From: Erythroxylum novogranatense
Taxonomy: Eukaryota > Streptophyta > Magnoliopsida > Malpighiales > Erythroxylaceae
Length of the DNA stretch: 64,000 nt
Assembly: GCA_029891385.1 (NCBI GenBank)
Contig: CM057224.1
Location: 38,693,005-38,757,004 of the forward strand
Direction of reading: 5' to 3'
In this document: piece by piece, positions 1 to 11,596 of the stretch
How the letters are laid out: the number at the start of each line of letters is the position of its first letter
Position numbering within the stretch: position 1 is the first letter of the stretch
Position numbers and translations under genes: made by a program
The notes under the pieces: generated by a model
The model's input: the letters and a program-made list of their open reading frames with translations, nothing else
Told to the model about the DNA's origin: nothing
The model's database searches: none

Positions 1-1124
1 GGAATCCAACGCTTCGAGAATCAAATCAATCGGATGTCGGACGAAGGAATTATAAGCAAAAGATTACAAAAGGGATCGGATTAAAAACAAAGTATCGGAA
101 CTTCAAAACCGAACTTTTCAAAAATCATATCTCTCGATCCCGGACTCGGAATTTGACAAATTTGGTGTCAATAAAAAGATCAAAGGAAGCTCTACAACTT
201 CCCTGAAGTACTAAAAATCAAATTAGGTCTTGAAAGGGGTCAAAACCTCAATCAAAAATTCTGTCCAAAACAGCTTTTCCTAAACGACTTCAAATTTTTA
301 ATCGCTCATAACTCCTAGCCCCGATATCGAAAAATTGCAAACTTTATATCAATGGAAAGATAAAAACATCATCTAAAACTTTCATGAAGACCACTTACTC
401 TAATTCAAACTAAATCTATACGACGAGTGGCCTTTAAGCATAGAACACACAAATCTATACTTAATAGCATTTTCAAAACAAATCATATCTTCAGAAATTC
501 ATATCTTTCAATCCCGACATCGAAAAATAGCAAACTTTATGTCTAAAAATAGAGGCTACAATTTTCATGTTGATCATTTTCTCGAATTTTGCCTAAATCA
601 AAAAGTCAACTTTTTCTTCAAAAAGTCAAACTCCAAGCTAACTTTGACTTATCATAATTCTCACTCCTAATATCGAAAAATATCAAACTTTATGGCTACC
701 GAACTTTGACTTATAATAATTCTCACTCCCAATATCGAAAAATATCAAACTTTATGGCTACCGAAAGCTCTTGACATAAACTACAAGTTTCCAGAAGATC
801 ATTTTCTCAAATTCTCCCAAAATCAAAAAGTCAACTCTCTAGTCAAACATTTTATCTCCAAAAGTCAAACTTTCTAAATTCTTCAAATTTTCACACTTTT
901 TCTTTTTAATTCTTGCTATTTAATTTCATTTCAATCAACTCATCCACTTTCTTCTCATAATCCATATAAGTTCACTCAAATATCAAAGTCGTCAAAATTA
1001 AACAATTCTTTTCTCATAATTTTTTTATCAAATTTCCTTAAATTCATAATTTTCTCACCAATTTTTTTCTCACTTAAATTCATTTTAATATTTCTAATTT
1101 TCATCAAAAGTTCGGGGTCCAACA
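1..1124 (-). mobile_element. 3' LTR (partial) of a large-LTR non-autonomous retrotransposon
   Basis: This stretch is a near-identical direct repeat of 5376-6512, and both end in the same plus-strand sequence GGGGTCCAACA. Read on the minus strand it starts TGTTGGACCCCG, a TG-type LTR start. It is the downstream LTR of the minus-strand element whose other LTR lies at 1874-6512; the window edge cuts off most of it. A purine-rich tract abuts it at 1125-1141, as expected just upstream of a 3' LTR. Small indels separate it from its partner; for example the partner has about 14 extra bases near 5920-5935. No coding potential is apparent. Confidence 0.85.
638..765. repeat. Direct duplication of a ~62 bp module inside the LTR
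   Basis: Two adjacent copies contain the phrase AATATCGAAAAATATCAAAC followed by TTTATGGCTACCGAA, centred near 670 and 735. The same duplication is present in the partner LTR near 6025-6150, so it predates the insertion of this element. Confidence 0.7.
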
Positions 1125-1141
1125 TTTCTCCCCCTCTTAAA
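1125..1141 (-). promoter_or_regulatory. Polypurine tract of the large-LTR element
   Basis: The minus strand carries an uninterrupted purine run, AAGAGGGGGAGAAA, ending exactly at the LTR start TGTTGGACC. It is the expected plus-strand DNA primer for reverse transcription. Confidence 0.85.
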
Positions 1142-1856
1142 AGAATTTCGTCCTCGAAATTCATACGTAGTAAATCATCAAGTAACACATTCTCTTAGCT
1201 GATTTCTTTCCAAAAGATCATAGTCTCTTTTCTTATCTAATTTCCTCATCATACACATTCTTAACTTACTTCTTATATCAAGTACACCACATTCACTATT
1301 ATATCACTTCACTATATCCACAATTCAATATGCCTTACATATATAGGTATAAACTCAAGTTGTCTCATCTTTCAAGTATCCCTTAATTGTATCTTACATA
1401 TGCATATTCGAAAATAATTCATCCAAATTTAATTTGTCAAATATTTCATGACATACCTTCATATCAGTTAATCCTATCCTTCAAGTATTTCTTAATTCGA
1501 CTCACACATGTATAACTAAAATCAATTCTTCCCATTTCATCATGAAATTCTCCTCTCAATTGCCCTTAACACTTTCTTCTAATCAATCATCACTCATCAC
1601 AAACCTAAAATTCATTAAAGTTCTTGTCCCTCATCAATCACTTAATTAGGTCTTCAAATATTTCATAAAAATCCATCTCCATGCTCATCTTTCATGAACA
1701 ATTTCCTAAAATCACTCAACATTCTTATCATCTTCATCTATCAATCACTTTGGTATACACTTTATCTTTATCACAATCTCACAAATTTAATCTTATGCTT
1801 GAACACTCTTATACAAATCAGTCAGACACAAATGCCCAAGTACGATCATAATACTG

Positions 1857-1869
1857 GGCTCTGATACCA
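1857..1869 (-). promoter_or_regulatory. Primer-binding site (tRNA-iMet type)
   Basis: The minus strand reads TGGTATCAGAGCC, 4 nt inside the end of the LTR at 1874. This is the standard initiator-tRNA-Met primer site of many plant LTR retrotransposons. It fixes the element's orientation as minus. Confidence 0.9.
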
Positions 1870-1873
1870 TCTA

Positions 1874-4800
1874 TGTTGGGACTCGATCCGGGAACCGGAT
1901 CCCAACCGAAAAACGAAAAACGGAGACGAAACGGATCGAACCAAAGCAAAGTAATCCGACATCAACAACGAACAGAAAAACATGATCGCGTTGGAAACTT
2001 AGACTAGCCAAACCCGGTATAATTTTTTTTCTTATTCCTTGTCTTTTAATTCTTAATCACTTTATTTCATTACATACAAAATCATCATATGCTTGGATAC
2101 TCATACAAATCCCAAATCGCACTCAAATCATAATAAACTTCTTAACATTAATACCAATCTCATAAATCCATCTTTCATACATCTAAATTTTATTTTTCTT
2201 CTTTTCCAATTTATTTTCTAATCTAAAATTCGCAGATAACTAACTGCATTTATCCTATCCCAAAATTCTCGCAAAGGCAAAATACACTTCTAATATCACA
2301 AAATCCATAATCGTTGGACTCTCCCGTCCTAATCCAAACACCAAAGAAACAAACGCAATCTTAGATCTAAACACTTCAATCAAATTCCCATATCAATTAA
2401 CAATATATTTTCCAAAAATCATACACAATTTCATATACAATTTCCAAAATCATTTACAATCACATAATTCAAAATCCGTACATCGACCTCTTCATTCTTT
2501 TACATCAACCTAATATACACAATTTCATACAAACTTCATAAATCATATACATACATGGCAATTTGCCATATTCAATCTTAATACCAAAATCTCAATTTGC
2601 ACAAAAATCCAAATAATACAAAATCGAATCAAACGTCTTGATACTCTTTCATCTGATCTCCTGCATGAAACCTGGAGATGGGGATGAAAGGGGGTGAGCT
2701 CAGAAGCTCGTGGATAATATACTTATAAATTGAAACATAAGCAAAAATTATCTTTTCAAACTTTTCAAACATTTCCCATTCGAAAATTTATCCAAAAACC
2801 CATTTTCAAACTTTCCAAAACATTCATAAACAATTTCCGAAATTCATGATTGAAAATTCACTTTCTCATTTCTCAAATTCTCAAACTTTTTACCAATCAT
2901 GCACAGCTTTAAACATGAATGCATCACAGAAATCACATAACATAACAGAATGGTTTGATGTTGGACCCCACACCCCACCCGTAGGTGTTTGCGAGTTATA
3001 TCTTTGCGGCGTGTGTTTGGGTTATACCGCGACATCCAACACAAATCACAATAACACATTAAATGGTTTGGTTTGGTCCATAACAGACGTCTTCGCACAT
3101 TTTCGCATAAGCGGTCATGCGGTACCGTGAAGGGAGTCCGTGATCGAACTCCATTGCCTCTTCAAGGCGTAGGCGAAGGCTTAACAAGTAGAGACAAGTA
3201 ATCGACTCACAAAAGGACCTGACCAAACCCACATAACACATAAGCGGAAACAGAAATTCAGATTGCCCGAAGGCACTTTTCAAAGATCTTGATTTTTCAC
3301 ATTTTTCAAATCATAACATCAAATTGTGTCAAAAAGCTTGACACATGCATATTCCACATATACAATCATATTCAATAAATCAATTAATCACATATAAATC
3401 AAACGCATAAACATGAATGCAATTATTTCTTTCACATAAATCAAAACATATATAGTTTCATAAAACACATTGCTCAAATTGTCTAAAACATGATTTTCAT
3501 AAATCTTGTATTTTCAAAAAATCATTTCTAACATAAGGAAATTAATCCTTCAAAATCATAATATCCAAATATTTTTATAAACATTCATTTCTCAAAACTT
3601 TGCTTCTTGAATTTTCAAATTCACATTTTAGCTTAAAATTCAATAAATAAATATACTACCCACCTTATTTCCTTTCTAGATCTTGTCCAATGCTTCAATT
3701 TGACTTTGCTTCTCTCTCTCCAATTTAACAAAACCTAAACCATAATCATCCAAATTCACATCATAAATAACATAATCTTTAAAATTAACTTAGGAATTCA
3801 CCAATTTACCATAATTCCAAGCTATCTAACTCACCAATTTACAAAAACCCTAATTCACCAATTTGGCCTAAACCAACTTATCCAAATTCAATACCATAAA
3901 TTACAATTTCTTCAAAATTGATTTCATAATTCACCAACTCATCATATTTCAAGCCATCTTACTTCAACAATTTCTAAAAATCCCAAAATCCCCCAAATTC
4001 TAAATTGAACCTAAACCAATTCAATCAAATTCGATATCATAAAAATCATAATTACTCAAATTGAGCTTAGGAAACATCAATTCCCCACATATTCAAGTTA
4101 TTTCAATGTCCAATTTTGAAAATCCCTAATTTTCAAAATTGGCCTAAACCAATTTACACAAATTCCATATCATAAATCACAATTTCTTCACAATTGATTT
4201 CATATTTCACCAATTCATACTAGTATTGATGATTCTACACCATTAATTCACAAAATCCCCAAATTTCAAATTAAGCCTAAACCCCCAATTTACAATTTTT
4301 CAAATTAAACTTCACCTAAAGCATAAACATCAAAATTAACTTAGGATATCTCAAATTCATCACTAATTCAAGCCATTTAAAGCAACAATTTCACAAAACC
4401 CCAATTTTGAACTTTGACATAAACCTCAATTTTATTCCATCTAAAATTAAACACAATCATAGCCTAATCTCTTCAATTAATCATAGATAAACTAGATCCA
4501 TAACCATTCCAAGCCATCTAACACCATAAACTCATAAAAAATTCAAAACTCAACTTTCTCTCACTTACCATTTTCGTTATTTCTTGGTTTTGCAAGCAAG
4601 CTTTCTCCTTCTTCCTTCTTTTCTATCTAGAAATCACGAAAATAACATGGTAGAAACTCCATAAAATTCGAAAACTCCAAGCTTTTCTCTCCTCTCTTCC
4701 TCCTTCTCATGGTCGAACCTTCCACTTTCTTCTTCTTCTTTTTCTTCTTTCTTCTTCTCTCTTCTTCTTGTATTTTCGTGTCTTTCAGCTGATTTCTGGG

Positions 4801-6512
4801 AGTAAAAATGACAGTCATATGTGTGTTTTTGCCATGTCATTAAAATGGGGCACAAATGACCAAGTTGCCCCTCACTTATTTGCCTATTTCCAAAATTGCC
4901 CCTGCAGGAACTTGAAAAACTGACTACTTGCGTCTTCAAGCATCTGAACAAAATAATTTGGACAAACTTTCTTCTTGAAAATTGTTCCTCTCGATCATAC
5001 GAATCCAACGCAACTGACGGCGCTCAATTCGGATCAGAAACGAAGAAGTTATAGCCAAAATACTATCGGACCTTCACAAAATCTGAGACTGAACATTAAC
5101 ATAACTTCAGTCCAGAAATTAACAATCTTAGAGATGAAATTAAATTTCGATCCCTTCACAAGAGTTGTAGCCCTATATCTTAACTTTATTTTTCCTCAAG
5201 AATCAACTCAATCAGAGTTGTACAGCTCCCGAATTTCGCGAAATACTGAACCATATTCAAAAAATTATCCAACTTATAACCTATAACCAAAGCTCTCACT
5301 TAGGTTCAATCAATCTCTTTCCATTTAATCTCCTAAAAATCATAATTCTTCATAAAAATGAAATTAATCGTCTTAGGAATCCAACGCTTCGAGAATAAAA
5401 TCAATCGGATGTCGGACGAAGGAATTATAAGCAAAAGATTACAAAAGGGATCAGATTAAAAACAAAGTATCGGAACTTCAAAACTGAACTTTTCAAAAAT
5501 CATATCTCTCGATCCTGAACTCAGAATTTGACAAATTTGGTGTCAATAAAAAGATCAAAGGAAGCTCTACAACTTCCCTGAAGTACTAAAAATCAAATTA
5601 GGTCTTCAAAGGGTTCAAAACCTCAATCAAAGATTTTGTCCAAAATAGCTTTTCCTAAACGACTTCCAATTTTTAATCGCTCATAACTCCTAGCCCCGAT
5701 ATCGAAAAATTGCAAACTTTATATCAATGGAAAGATAAAAACATCATCTAAAACTTTCATGAAGACCACTTACTCTAATTCAAACTAAATCTATACGACA
5801 AGTGGCCTTGAAGCATAGAACACACAAATCTATACTTAATAGCATTTTCAAAACAAAGCATATCTTCAGAAATTCATATCTTTTAATCCTGACATCGAAA
5901 AATAGCAAACTTTATGTCCAAAAAAAGCTCTCGATAGAGGATACAATTTTTATGTTGATCATTTTCTCGAATTTTGCCTAAATCAAAAAGTCAACTTTTT
6001 CTTCAAAAAGTCAAACTCCAAGCTAACTTTGACTTATCATAATTCTCACTCCCAATATCGAAAAATATCAAACTTTATGGCTACCGAACTTTGACTTATA
6101 ATAATTTTCACTCCCAATATCGAAAAATATCAAACTTTATGGCTACCGAAAGCTCTTGACATAAACTACAAGTTTCCAGAAGATCATTTTCTCAAATTCT
6201 CCCAAAATCAAAAAGTCAACTCTCTAGTCAAACATTTTATCTCCAAAAGTCAAACTTTCTAAATTCTTCAAATTTTCACACTTTTTCTTTTTAATTCTTG
6301 CTATTTAACTTCATTTCAATCAACTCATCCACTTTCTTCTCATAATCCATATAAGTTCACTCAAATATCAAAGTCCTCAAAATTAAACAATTCTTTTTTC
6401 ATAAATTTTTTTTCATCAAATTTTCTTAAATTCATAATTTTCTCACCAATTTCTTTCTCACTTGAATTCATTTTAATATTTCTAATTTTCATCAAAAGTT
6501 CGGGGTCCAACA
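1874..6512 (-). mobile_element. Complete 5' LTR, 4.6 kb, of the large-LTR element
   Basis: Minus-strand LTR starting TGTTGGACCCCG at 6512 and ending GAGTCCCAACA at 1874, so both termini carry the TGTT/AACA inverted repeat. The end next to the PBS is defined by the iMet primer site at 1857-1869. The other end (5376-6512) matches 1-1124. At about 4.6 kb the LTR is very long and contains no convincing ORF. It is built partly of degenerate tandem repeats (3720-4520) and of repeated modules around a phrase like ATCGAAAAATNGCAAACTTT. The same family occurs as a solo LTR at 16501-20665. Abutting bases 6513-6517 (AGATA) should be one copy of the target duplication; the other lies left of the window. 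Confidence 0.85.
3720..4520 (-). repeat. Degenerate ~133-143 bp tandem repeat inside the LTR
   Basis: The marker CCTAAACC (or a one-base variant) recurs at 3734, 3867, 4010, 4143, 4276 and 4418, spacings of 133, 143, 133, 133 and 142. Each unit also carries a phrase like CACCAATTTACC and a phrase on 'aagccatct'. About six units are present. The corresponding part of the solo LTR (about 18950-19260) seems to hold only about two, which would explain much of the LTR length difference. Confidence 0.7.
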
Positions 6513-8196
6513 AGATAGGCCTCACAACCTTCCTACATCATCCTGGCTGACACTGCCTGACTAACTCCTCGAAAAATAGCTCTAGACTGACCAGGAGACT
6601 CTAATACCACCTCCTTGGTATAACAGTCCATGACGGCCCTATGCGCAGCCAACCAATCCATCCCTAAAATCACATCAATCTCCCTCGAGCCAAGATTATC
6701 GATCTCAGACTCAAACCGCCGATCTATCCGAATCGGGCATCCTCGCGACCTCACCCAAAACCGTCGTACTACCTAGAGGCGTACTCACCTCTAACCCATA
6801 CTGGAATCTCTCCCTATCCCCATGCAGTCTACATGCCAAATGCGGTGCAATGAATGAACGAGTGGATCCAGGATCCAACAATGCATATGCTTCAAAACCA
6901 GAAATCATAAGCATACCCACAACAACATCCGGGGAATCCTGAGCCTCCTGTCAAGTCATGGCATAGACTCTAGCCTGGGACTGCTGCCTGCTACTCGATC
7001 CCTCAGTCCTAACCACGAACCCCTCGGCTCGGCCTCGACCTCGACCTCGGCCTCTCTATCCTGATCCGCCTCCACGGCTCTGCTGCACCGTGGTATTACT
7101 GCCAGATCTTCCAGTCATATTAGACTGAGCTCCCAAAGTCTTGGGGCAATTACTAACCAAGTGGTCCATCGAGCCACATCTCAAGCATGCTCCAGACAAC
7201 CACCGACACTCTCTACTATGCCTCCTCTCGTAATGCTCACAGACTGGAGGGATCTGTCCTGAACCTCTAGCACCGCCACTACCACTACCAGTCTGCACAA
7301 ATCTGCCTCTCTGCCCAAAACCAGACTATCTCGCTCCTCCAACGGACCTGAAGGGCCTGCTCTGACGCTTGTTGAACCCTCTACTGACACTGCCCTGGCT
7401 ATCACTAAGCCTCTTGCCTCTGGGCCCCTGTCCTGTCTCAGTCTGACTCTGTCTCAGTAACTGCTCAATCCTCACGGCAGCCGCTCTCAGCTCAATGAAA
7501 GTGCCCATGTCCGATCGGGCCAATCTGGTACGGATCTCCATATTGAGTCCGCCCTCAAACCTCCGACACCTGTCAGCCTCAGTAACAATCAGAACTGTGG
7601 CATATCCCATCAACTCGTTGAACCGCACCTCATAATCAGCCACTATCATAGCACCCTGCCTCAACTCAAGGAACTCCTGCATCTTCATCTCTAAATACAC
7701 CTTGGGCATGTAATTGTCCTGGAAGGCCCTCAGAAAATCATCCCACGTCAGAACACAGGGCCTGGCGGTACTGCCCGGGACAGTCTTCCACCACTAATAC
7801 GCCGGACCCTGTAGCAAAGAGACGGCATAATCTAACCTCTCCTTAGGGTCGCAATCCATCTGATCGAGGACTCGCTCGGTCCTCTCTAACCATCCCTCAG
7901 CCTTCGCAGGGTCTGTACTGCCATAGAAATCAATAGCCCCCTGCTTATGCAGTCGATCGTACCTCCTCTCCCGTCTCACGGGAATTGTCGAAGGCAGATC
8001 CTCAGAATGAGGCATCAAAGACTCCCTACTAGCTCCTACCGATTCTAGGTTAGCTGGTTGATCCACTTGATCTCTGAGGATAGACGACCTACAACAAACG
8101 AGAATTTCAATCAATTTCCTGCTTTTCTTTCTGAAATTCAAGCCTAAAAATATACTATGCCCAAAAGATGTCAAACCATGCTCTGATACCACCTAA
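6513..8196 (-). pseudogene. Ty3/gypsy gag-protease remnant, truncated by the large-LTR insertion
   Basis: Minus-strand, broken coding region directly after the primer-binding site. In order: a gag head with DPAKAEGWLERTERVLDQMD (7794-8192); a retrotransposon gag core with NYMPKVYLEMKMQEFLELR and YEVRFNELM (7326-7709); a zinc knuckle CLRCGSMDHLVSNCP (7056-7298); and a retropepsin with ALLDPGSTRSFIAPHL (6711-6920) and DVILGMDWLAAH (6533-6754). The active-site triad reads D-P-G, where D-S/T-G is usual. In-frame stops fit CAG to TAG or CGA to TGA changes, and the protease changes frame near 6720-6750. The reading breaks at 6513 within a motif normally followed by reverse transcriptase, because the large-LTR element inserted there. 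Chromovirus-type (Del/Tekay-like) is my best guess for the clade. Confidence 0.85.
8180..8191 (-). promoter_or_regulatory. Primer-binding site (tRNA-iMet type)
   Basis: The minus strand reads TGGTATCAGAGC, 5 nt from the LTR boundary at 8197, the same arrangement as in the related element at 23689-23700. Confidence 0.9.
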
Positions 8197-10795
8197 TGTA
8201 GCGCCCCCTTACCGAAGAGTATACACCGGGACGCCTATAGGTCGTACCAATGCATATCCTACGACGAGGGTGCACTACGATCCGATCAATTCTATAAATC
8301 TCATGGCATCAATATAATATATCGCAGTAATTAAAACCACAGAAATTAAAACCATCCTACTTTACTCATTTCAATAATACCAATCCCAAAATATAGACAA
8401 GTCTATCAGTTCCCTATAGTCTAATTACAACAATCCAAAAAGGAAACTGATACAAAAGTCTATACTAAGTCGTCCCAAAAATCCAATCCCACCGACCAAC
8501 TCGTGAGCCATCGCCTTATCGCCGAACGCCACGCGGTAGGAGAAGAAACTCTGGAGTTAGGAGTCTACTCTATCAGTCCTGAAAAATAACGCGCAATTTT
8601 GGATGAGTTTGCAAACTCAATGAGAAACCATCATCGAGGGTTTGCTCAATTCATGCATTACGCAGATTATGACAATGATAATACAACAATAAAGCTAAAT
8701 TATCATATAGCAATTTACAAAGATACAAACAGTTCACAATTCAGATATCACAATTGTATAATGCGATGCACATGTGACTCTTTTCTAGTTATTTCGGTGT
8801 TGTGATCGAAGCTGATTCATGGATGATGATCGATGGATGCGTCGAGAGTAGGAGAGCCCTCAAGCAGATGCACTAACTCCCTCGAGCTCAAGCTCTGCTC
8901 AAGAATAATATGATAGAGCTTAAAGCCCTTTCAAGATATGATAGCGTCTCAGTCACAACGTCCGATGTCTGCTCATGCAATTATGCATGCAATGCATATG
9001 TCTGATAATTCACAGTCATATGGCTATAAGCCCATTCAAATACAGTTTCCCGTAGTCATGTATAAGTGAATTCCAATTATCAAAATCATGCATCTCAATC
9101 CTAATCATTCACCTTAGCAACCAATTTCACGTAGAGCATTTAGCACATTAGAAATTGAGAAACCAACTAGGTTACTCACCTGTAACTTCCGAGCTACTGC
9201 TTGGAAGTCCCAGCAATGTCCGTGGAATGATGATCCAACGATGCCTCTATAACAGTAAAATAATTTCCCATTACTAGATGCTCAATTTAAAATAATTCAG
9301 TGATGCATGTCTTAATTGAAAATATGTACGATGCACATTCATGATTTTTCGGCGCTAAAACCCAATACCGCTATCTCTTGCCTCAACCAAGATTCACTAT
9401 TCACTAGATCAATATCACCCATTAATTCCACAAGTCTCCAATTTAAACTTCCATAGTCATAATAAAATTCTTAGGTCACAATAGGAACTATAATCGACTC
9501 TCTTTCTATGATTGAGAACTCGCTAATAAGAATTCAAACTCTTATTCTTTACCTCAATCGTAGACCTCTTTCTCTGGTTCATAACGAATCCGGAATCACC
9601 TCAATTGGAGGTCTATACCATAAGATACACCCCAAATACCAACTTATTTCACTTCAGAAATAGCCCCTCGTCGCGACCAAGAGTCCCTCGTCGCGACGTG
9701 GGAAGGGACGCTCATCGCGGCGTGGAAACACGCTCGTCGCAACGAAGATCCACACGCTTGTCGCGGCGAATCGATCCGCTCGTCGTGGCAAACACGCACT
9801 GACTTGTCGCGACGAGGCCAATTGCAGGCGTCACGACGTGTGGACGACTTCGTCTTTTCCGTTTGATTTTTCCGCCATTAATACTCTCTAAACTCAGCAT
9901 TAAACACCCTAAACTACTCAATCCTTCACCATAAATGCCATAAATGCATCTAACAACCATAATAAATAACATTAAAGCCATAAAACTTACCAAATCGAAG
10001 ATAAATCCGTAAACCGTAAAACCTCCGAAATTCCTTCAAACTCTAACACCCACGGTAGTTCTCCACAGCCAAGCCAACCATCATCTTCACCAAGCTTTCT
10101 AGCAACTCTCCAACCACAATGAAAGGGAAGCAAGTAAAATCTCCAAGGAAAGAAGATCAAGGTCATCGAAGGGAAGAGGAAGGAAGAAAGGGAAAGTTTG
10201 GCTTTCTTTACAAAATTCAAACCCTAAGGCTATATAAAGGGTTGAGTTAACCCGATAGATCATAGTCCTCTAATTCTTTAATTTTCAGTCTCTAAATTCA
10301 AATGGCTCGTCATAAAAATTCATAAACTCTCAAATCAAAATTTTCCATGCTATTTACTCATCAATTTCGAAACTGGAATCTAATCCATCAGTCTTTAAGT
10401 CAATTTTCTGGTCCGGACCCATAACTCTAAAAATTCCAGAAAAATTCCTATAAATCCTCAAAAACATCAGACACTCGATCCTATACTCCAATTTAAATTT
10501 ACAGGTCGTTAAAAGTCAATTCTCACTCCAATATAACTATACAAACCCAATAATACCATAATTCCCGATAAATCACAATTAAACCTAATCATCTCAAAAT
10601 TTACCGATCAATTCATATTCACAATTAGACGTCGGAAAATACCATGAATGCATGTACAGTCAATGCATGTGCAATTAATTCATTCCTCTATAATCAGAGG
10701 TCAATGAAGGCTCAATAGTAAGAAAATGCAGTATGCAGTCCTACCCCATCCCAAATTACCAATATGTCCTAACACATCGGTAACGGGATGTTACA
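8197..10795 (-). mobile_element. 5' LTR of the truncated Ty3/gypsy element
   Basis: LTR of about 2.6 kb. The plus-strand ends are TGTAGCGCCCCC and GGGATGTTACA; the minus strand therefore starts TGTAACATCCCG, a common plant gypsy LTR start. It is flanked internally by an iMet primer site and gag remnant, and is homologous along its length to the LTRs at 14328-21171 and 23706-26357. A TATA-like TTTATATAG lies on the minus strand at 10230-10239. A CpG-rich palindrome array occurs at 9660-9840. Its outer flank begins TTCTG at 10796; the matching target duplication would be left of the window. Confidence 0.85.
9660..9840. repeat. CpG-rich array of TCGTCGCGACGA-like palindromes in the LTR
   Basis: Within an otherwise AT-rich LTR, variants of the 12-base perfect palindrome TCGTCGCGACGA recur about eight times, roughly every 15-30 bases. 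It lies downstream of the LTR's TATA on the minus strand, so it would be in the transcribed leader. Homologous but differently decayed arrays are at 15885-16090 and 25275-25480. Confidence 0.75.
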
Positions 10796-11596
10796 TTCTG
10801 AGAAGCAAGAGAAACGATAACAGCCTACCAGATCAATTGTCTCTATTTTACAAAGTCAATCAGCAAAATCATTTAGAGAGACAGAGATAAAAAGGAAGTT
10901 AGTATTTGAGAGGAAGAAGCCTCAACAATAACTTTCTTCCAAACCAGTAGAAGAACAAAAGAAGATGAAGCTTAGTCAGAAGAAGGTTTCGTCATCTGAT
11001 GTTCAACAGAAGGCACAGATAGTTGAACACCAACTAGTACCTTACAATCCTTCTCAACCAATTAACAAAAAGGATTTGAAAATGAAGATTATAGAAGAAT
11101 CATTACCTGTTCGAAACAAAAGTTCAATTATTATCAGAGAACCTTCTAAAAAGATAGTCAAGGTACAAGTGGAGCCTATACCAATAAACGATCAGACAAT
11201 ACATCTTCTCAGTCATGAAGAACTAAGATTATATGGTATTCTACGAGATGAGAAGTCAGAACCATATCCAATGGAGATTTCAAAGGATTGTTATACTATC
11301 TATCTGATTACAAGCAAAACAACAATAAAGATTGTTCCAGATGTACAATCAAGATGTTGAACCCCCGTAATAAATGTAAAAAAAGGGAAGAAGAAGATGT
11401 TTCATGAAGGGCATGAAGATGATCTTACAAAAGAATAGATTCAAGTGGCTGTGAAGAACATAGACGATGCATGTAATGCAGCTCAACCTGTAGGTGTCTA
11501 TGTATCACATCACATATCAAAGGCATTAGGGAGTCAATTTGGATTTTCTACCAAAGATGAAAGTTTCAAGGTAGTTGGCACTATGAAAGAGAGGAA
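10796..11596 (+). other. Two unrecognised short ORFs, probably a mobile-element fragment
   Basis: An open frame at 10965-11360 (131 codons) is lysine-rich and hydrophilic, with phrases such as EHQLVPYNPSQP and LLSHEELRLYGIL. A second at 11445-11696 (83 codons) contains VYVSHHISKALGSQFGF. An ATG follows a purine-rich leader. I do not recognise a domain. The position between two LTRs and the abrupt end of the second frame in LTR sequence at 11597 suggest a remnant of another element, or a host exon captured between insertions. No intron signals are convincing. Confidence 0.35.

Larger units (their letters stand above)
1125..1873 (-). mobile_element. Internal domain of the large-LTR element, non-coding
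   Basis: Only about 750 bases separate the two LTRs. On the minus strand the domain begins 4 nt after the 5' LTR with TGGTATCAGAGCC, the classic plant primer-binding site complementary to initiator tRNA-Met. It ends in a purine tract (AAGAGGGGGAGAAA) touching the 3' LTR. Just upstream of that tract is a sequence close to GAATTTCGAGGACGAA, typical of the pol end of Ty3/gypsy elements, which suggests derivation from such an element. I see no gag, protease, RT, RNase H or integrase motif, and no ORF above about 70 codons, so the element would have to be mobilised in trans. Confidence 0.8.

Noticed and set aside
1..6512. Two independent tandem LTR insertions rather than one element
   Set aside because: PBS and PPT are each correctly placed against the facing LTR ends, which independent insertions would not produce.
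9660..9840. CRISPR-like array
   Set aside because: Units are degenerate 12-base palindromes without unique spacers of constant length, in a plant LTR.
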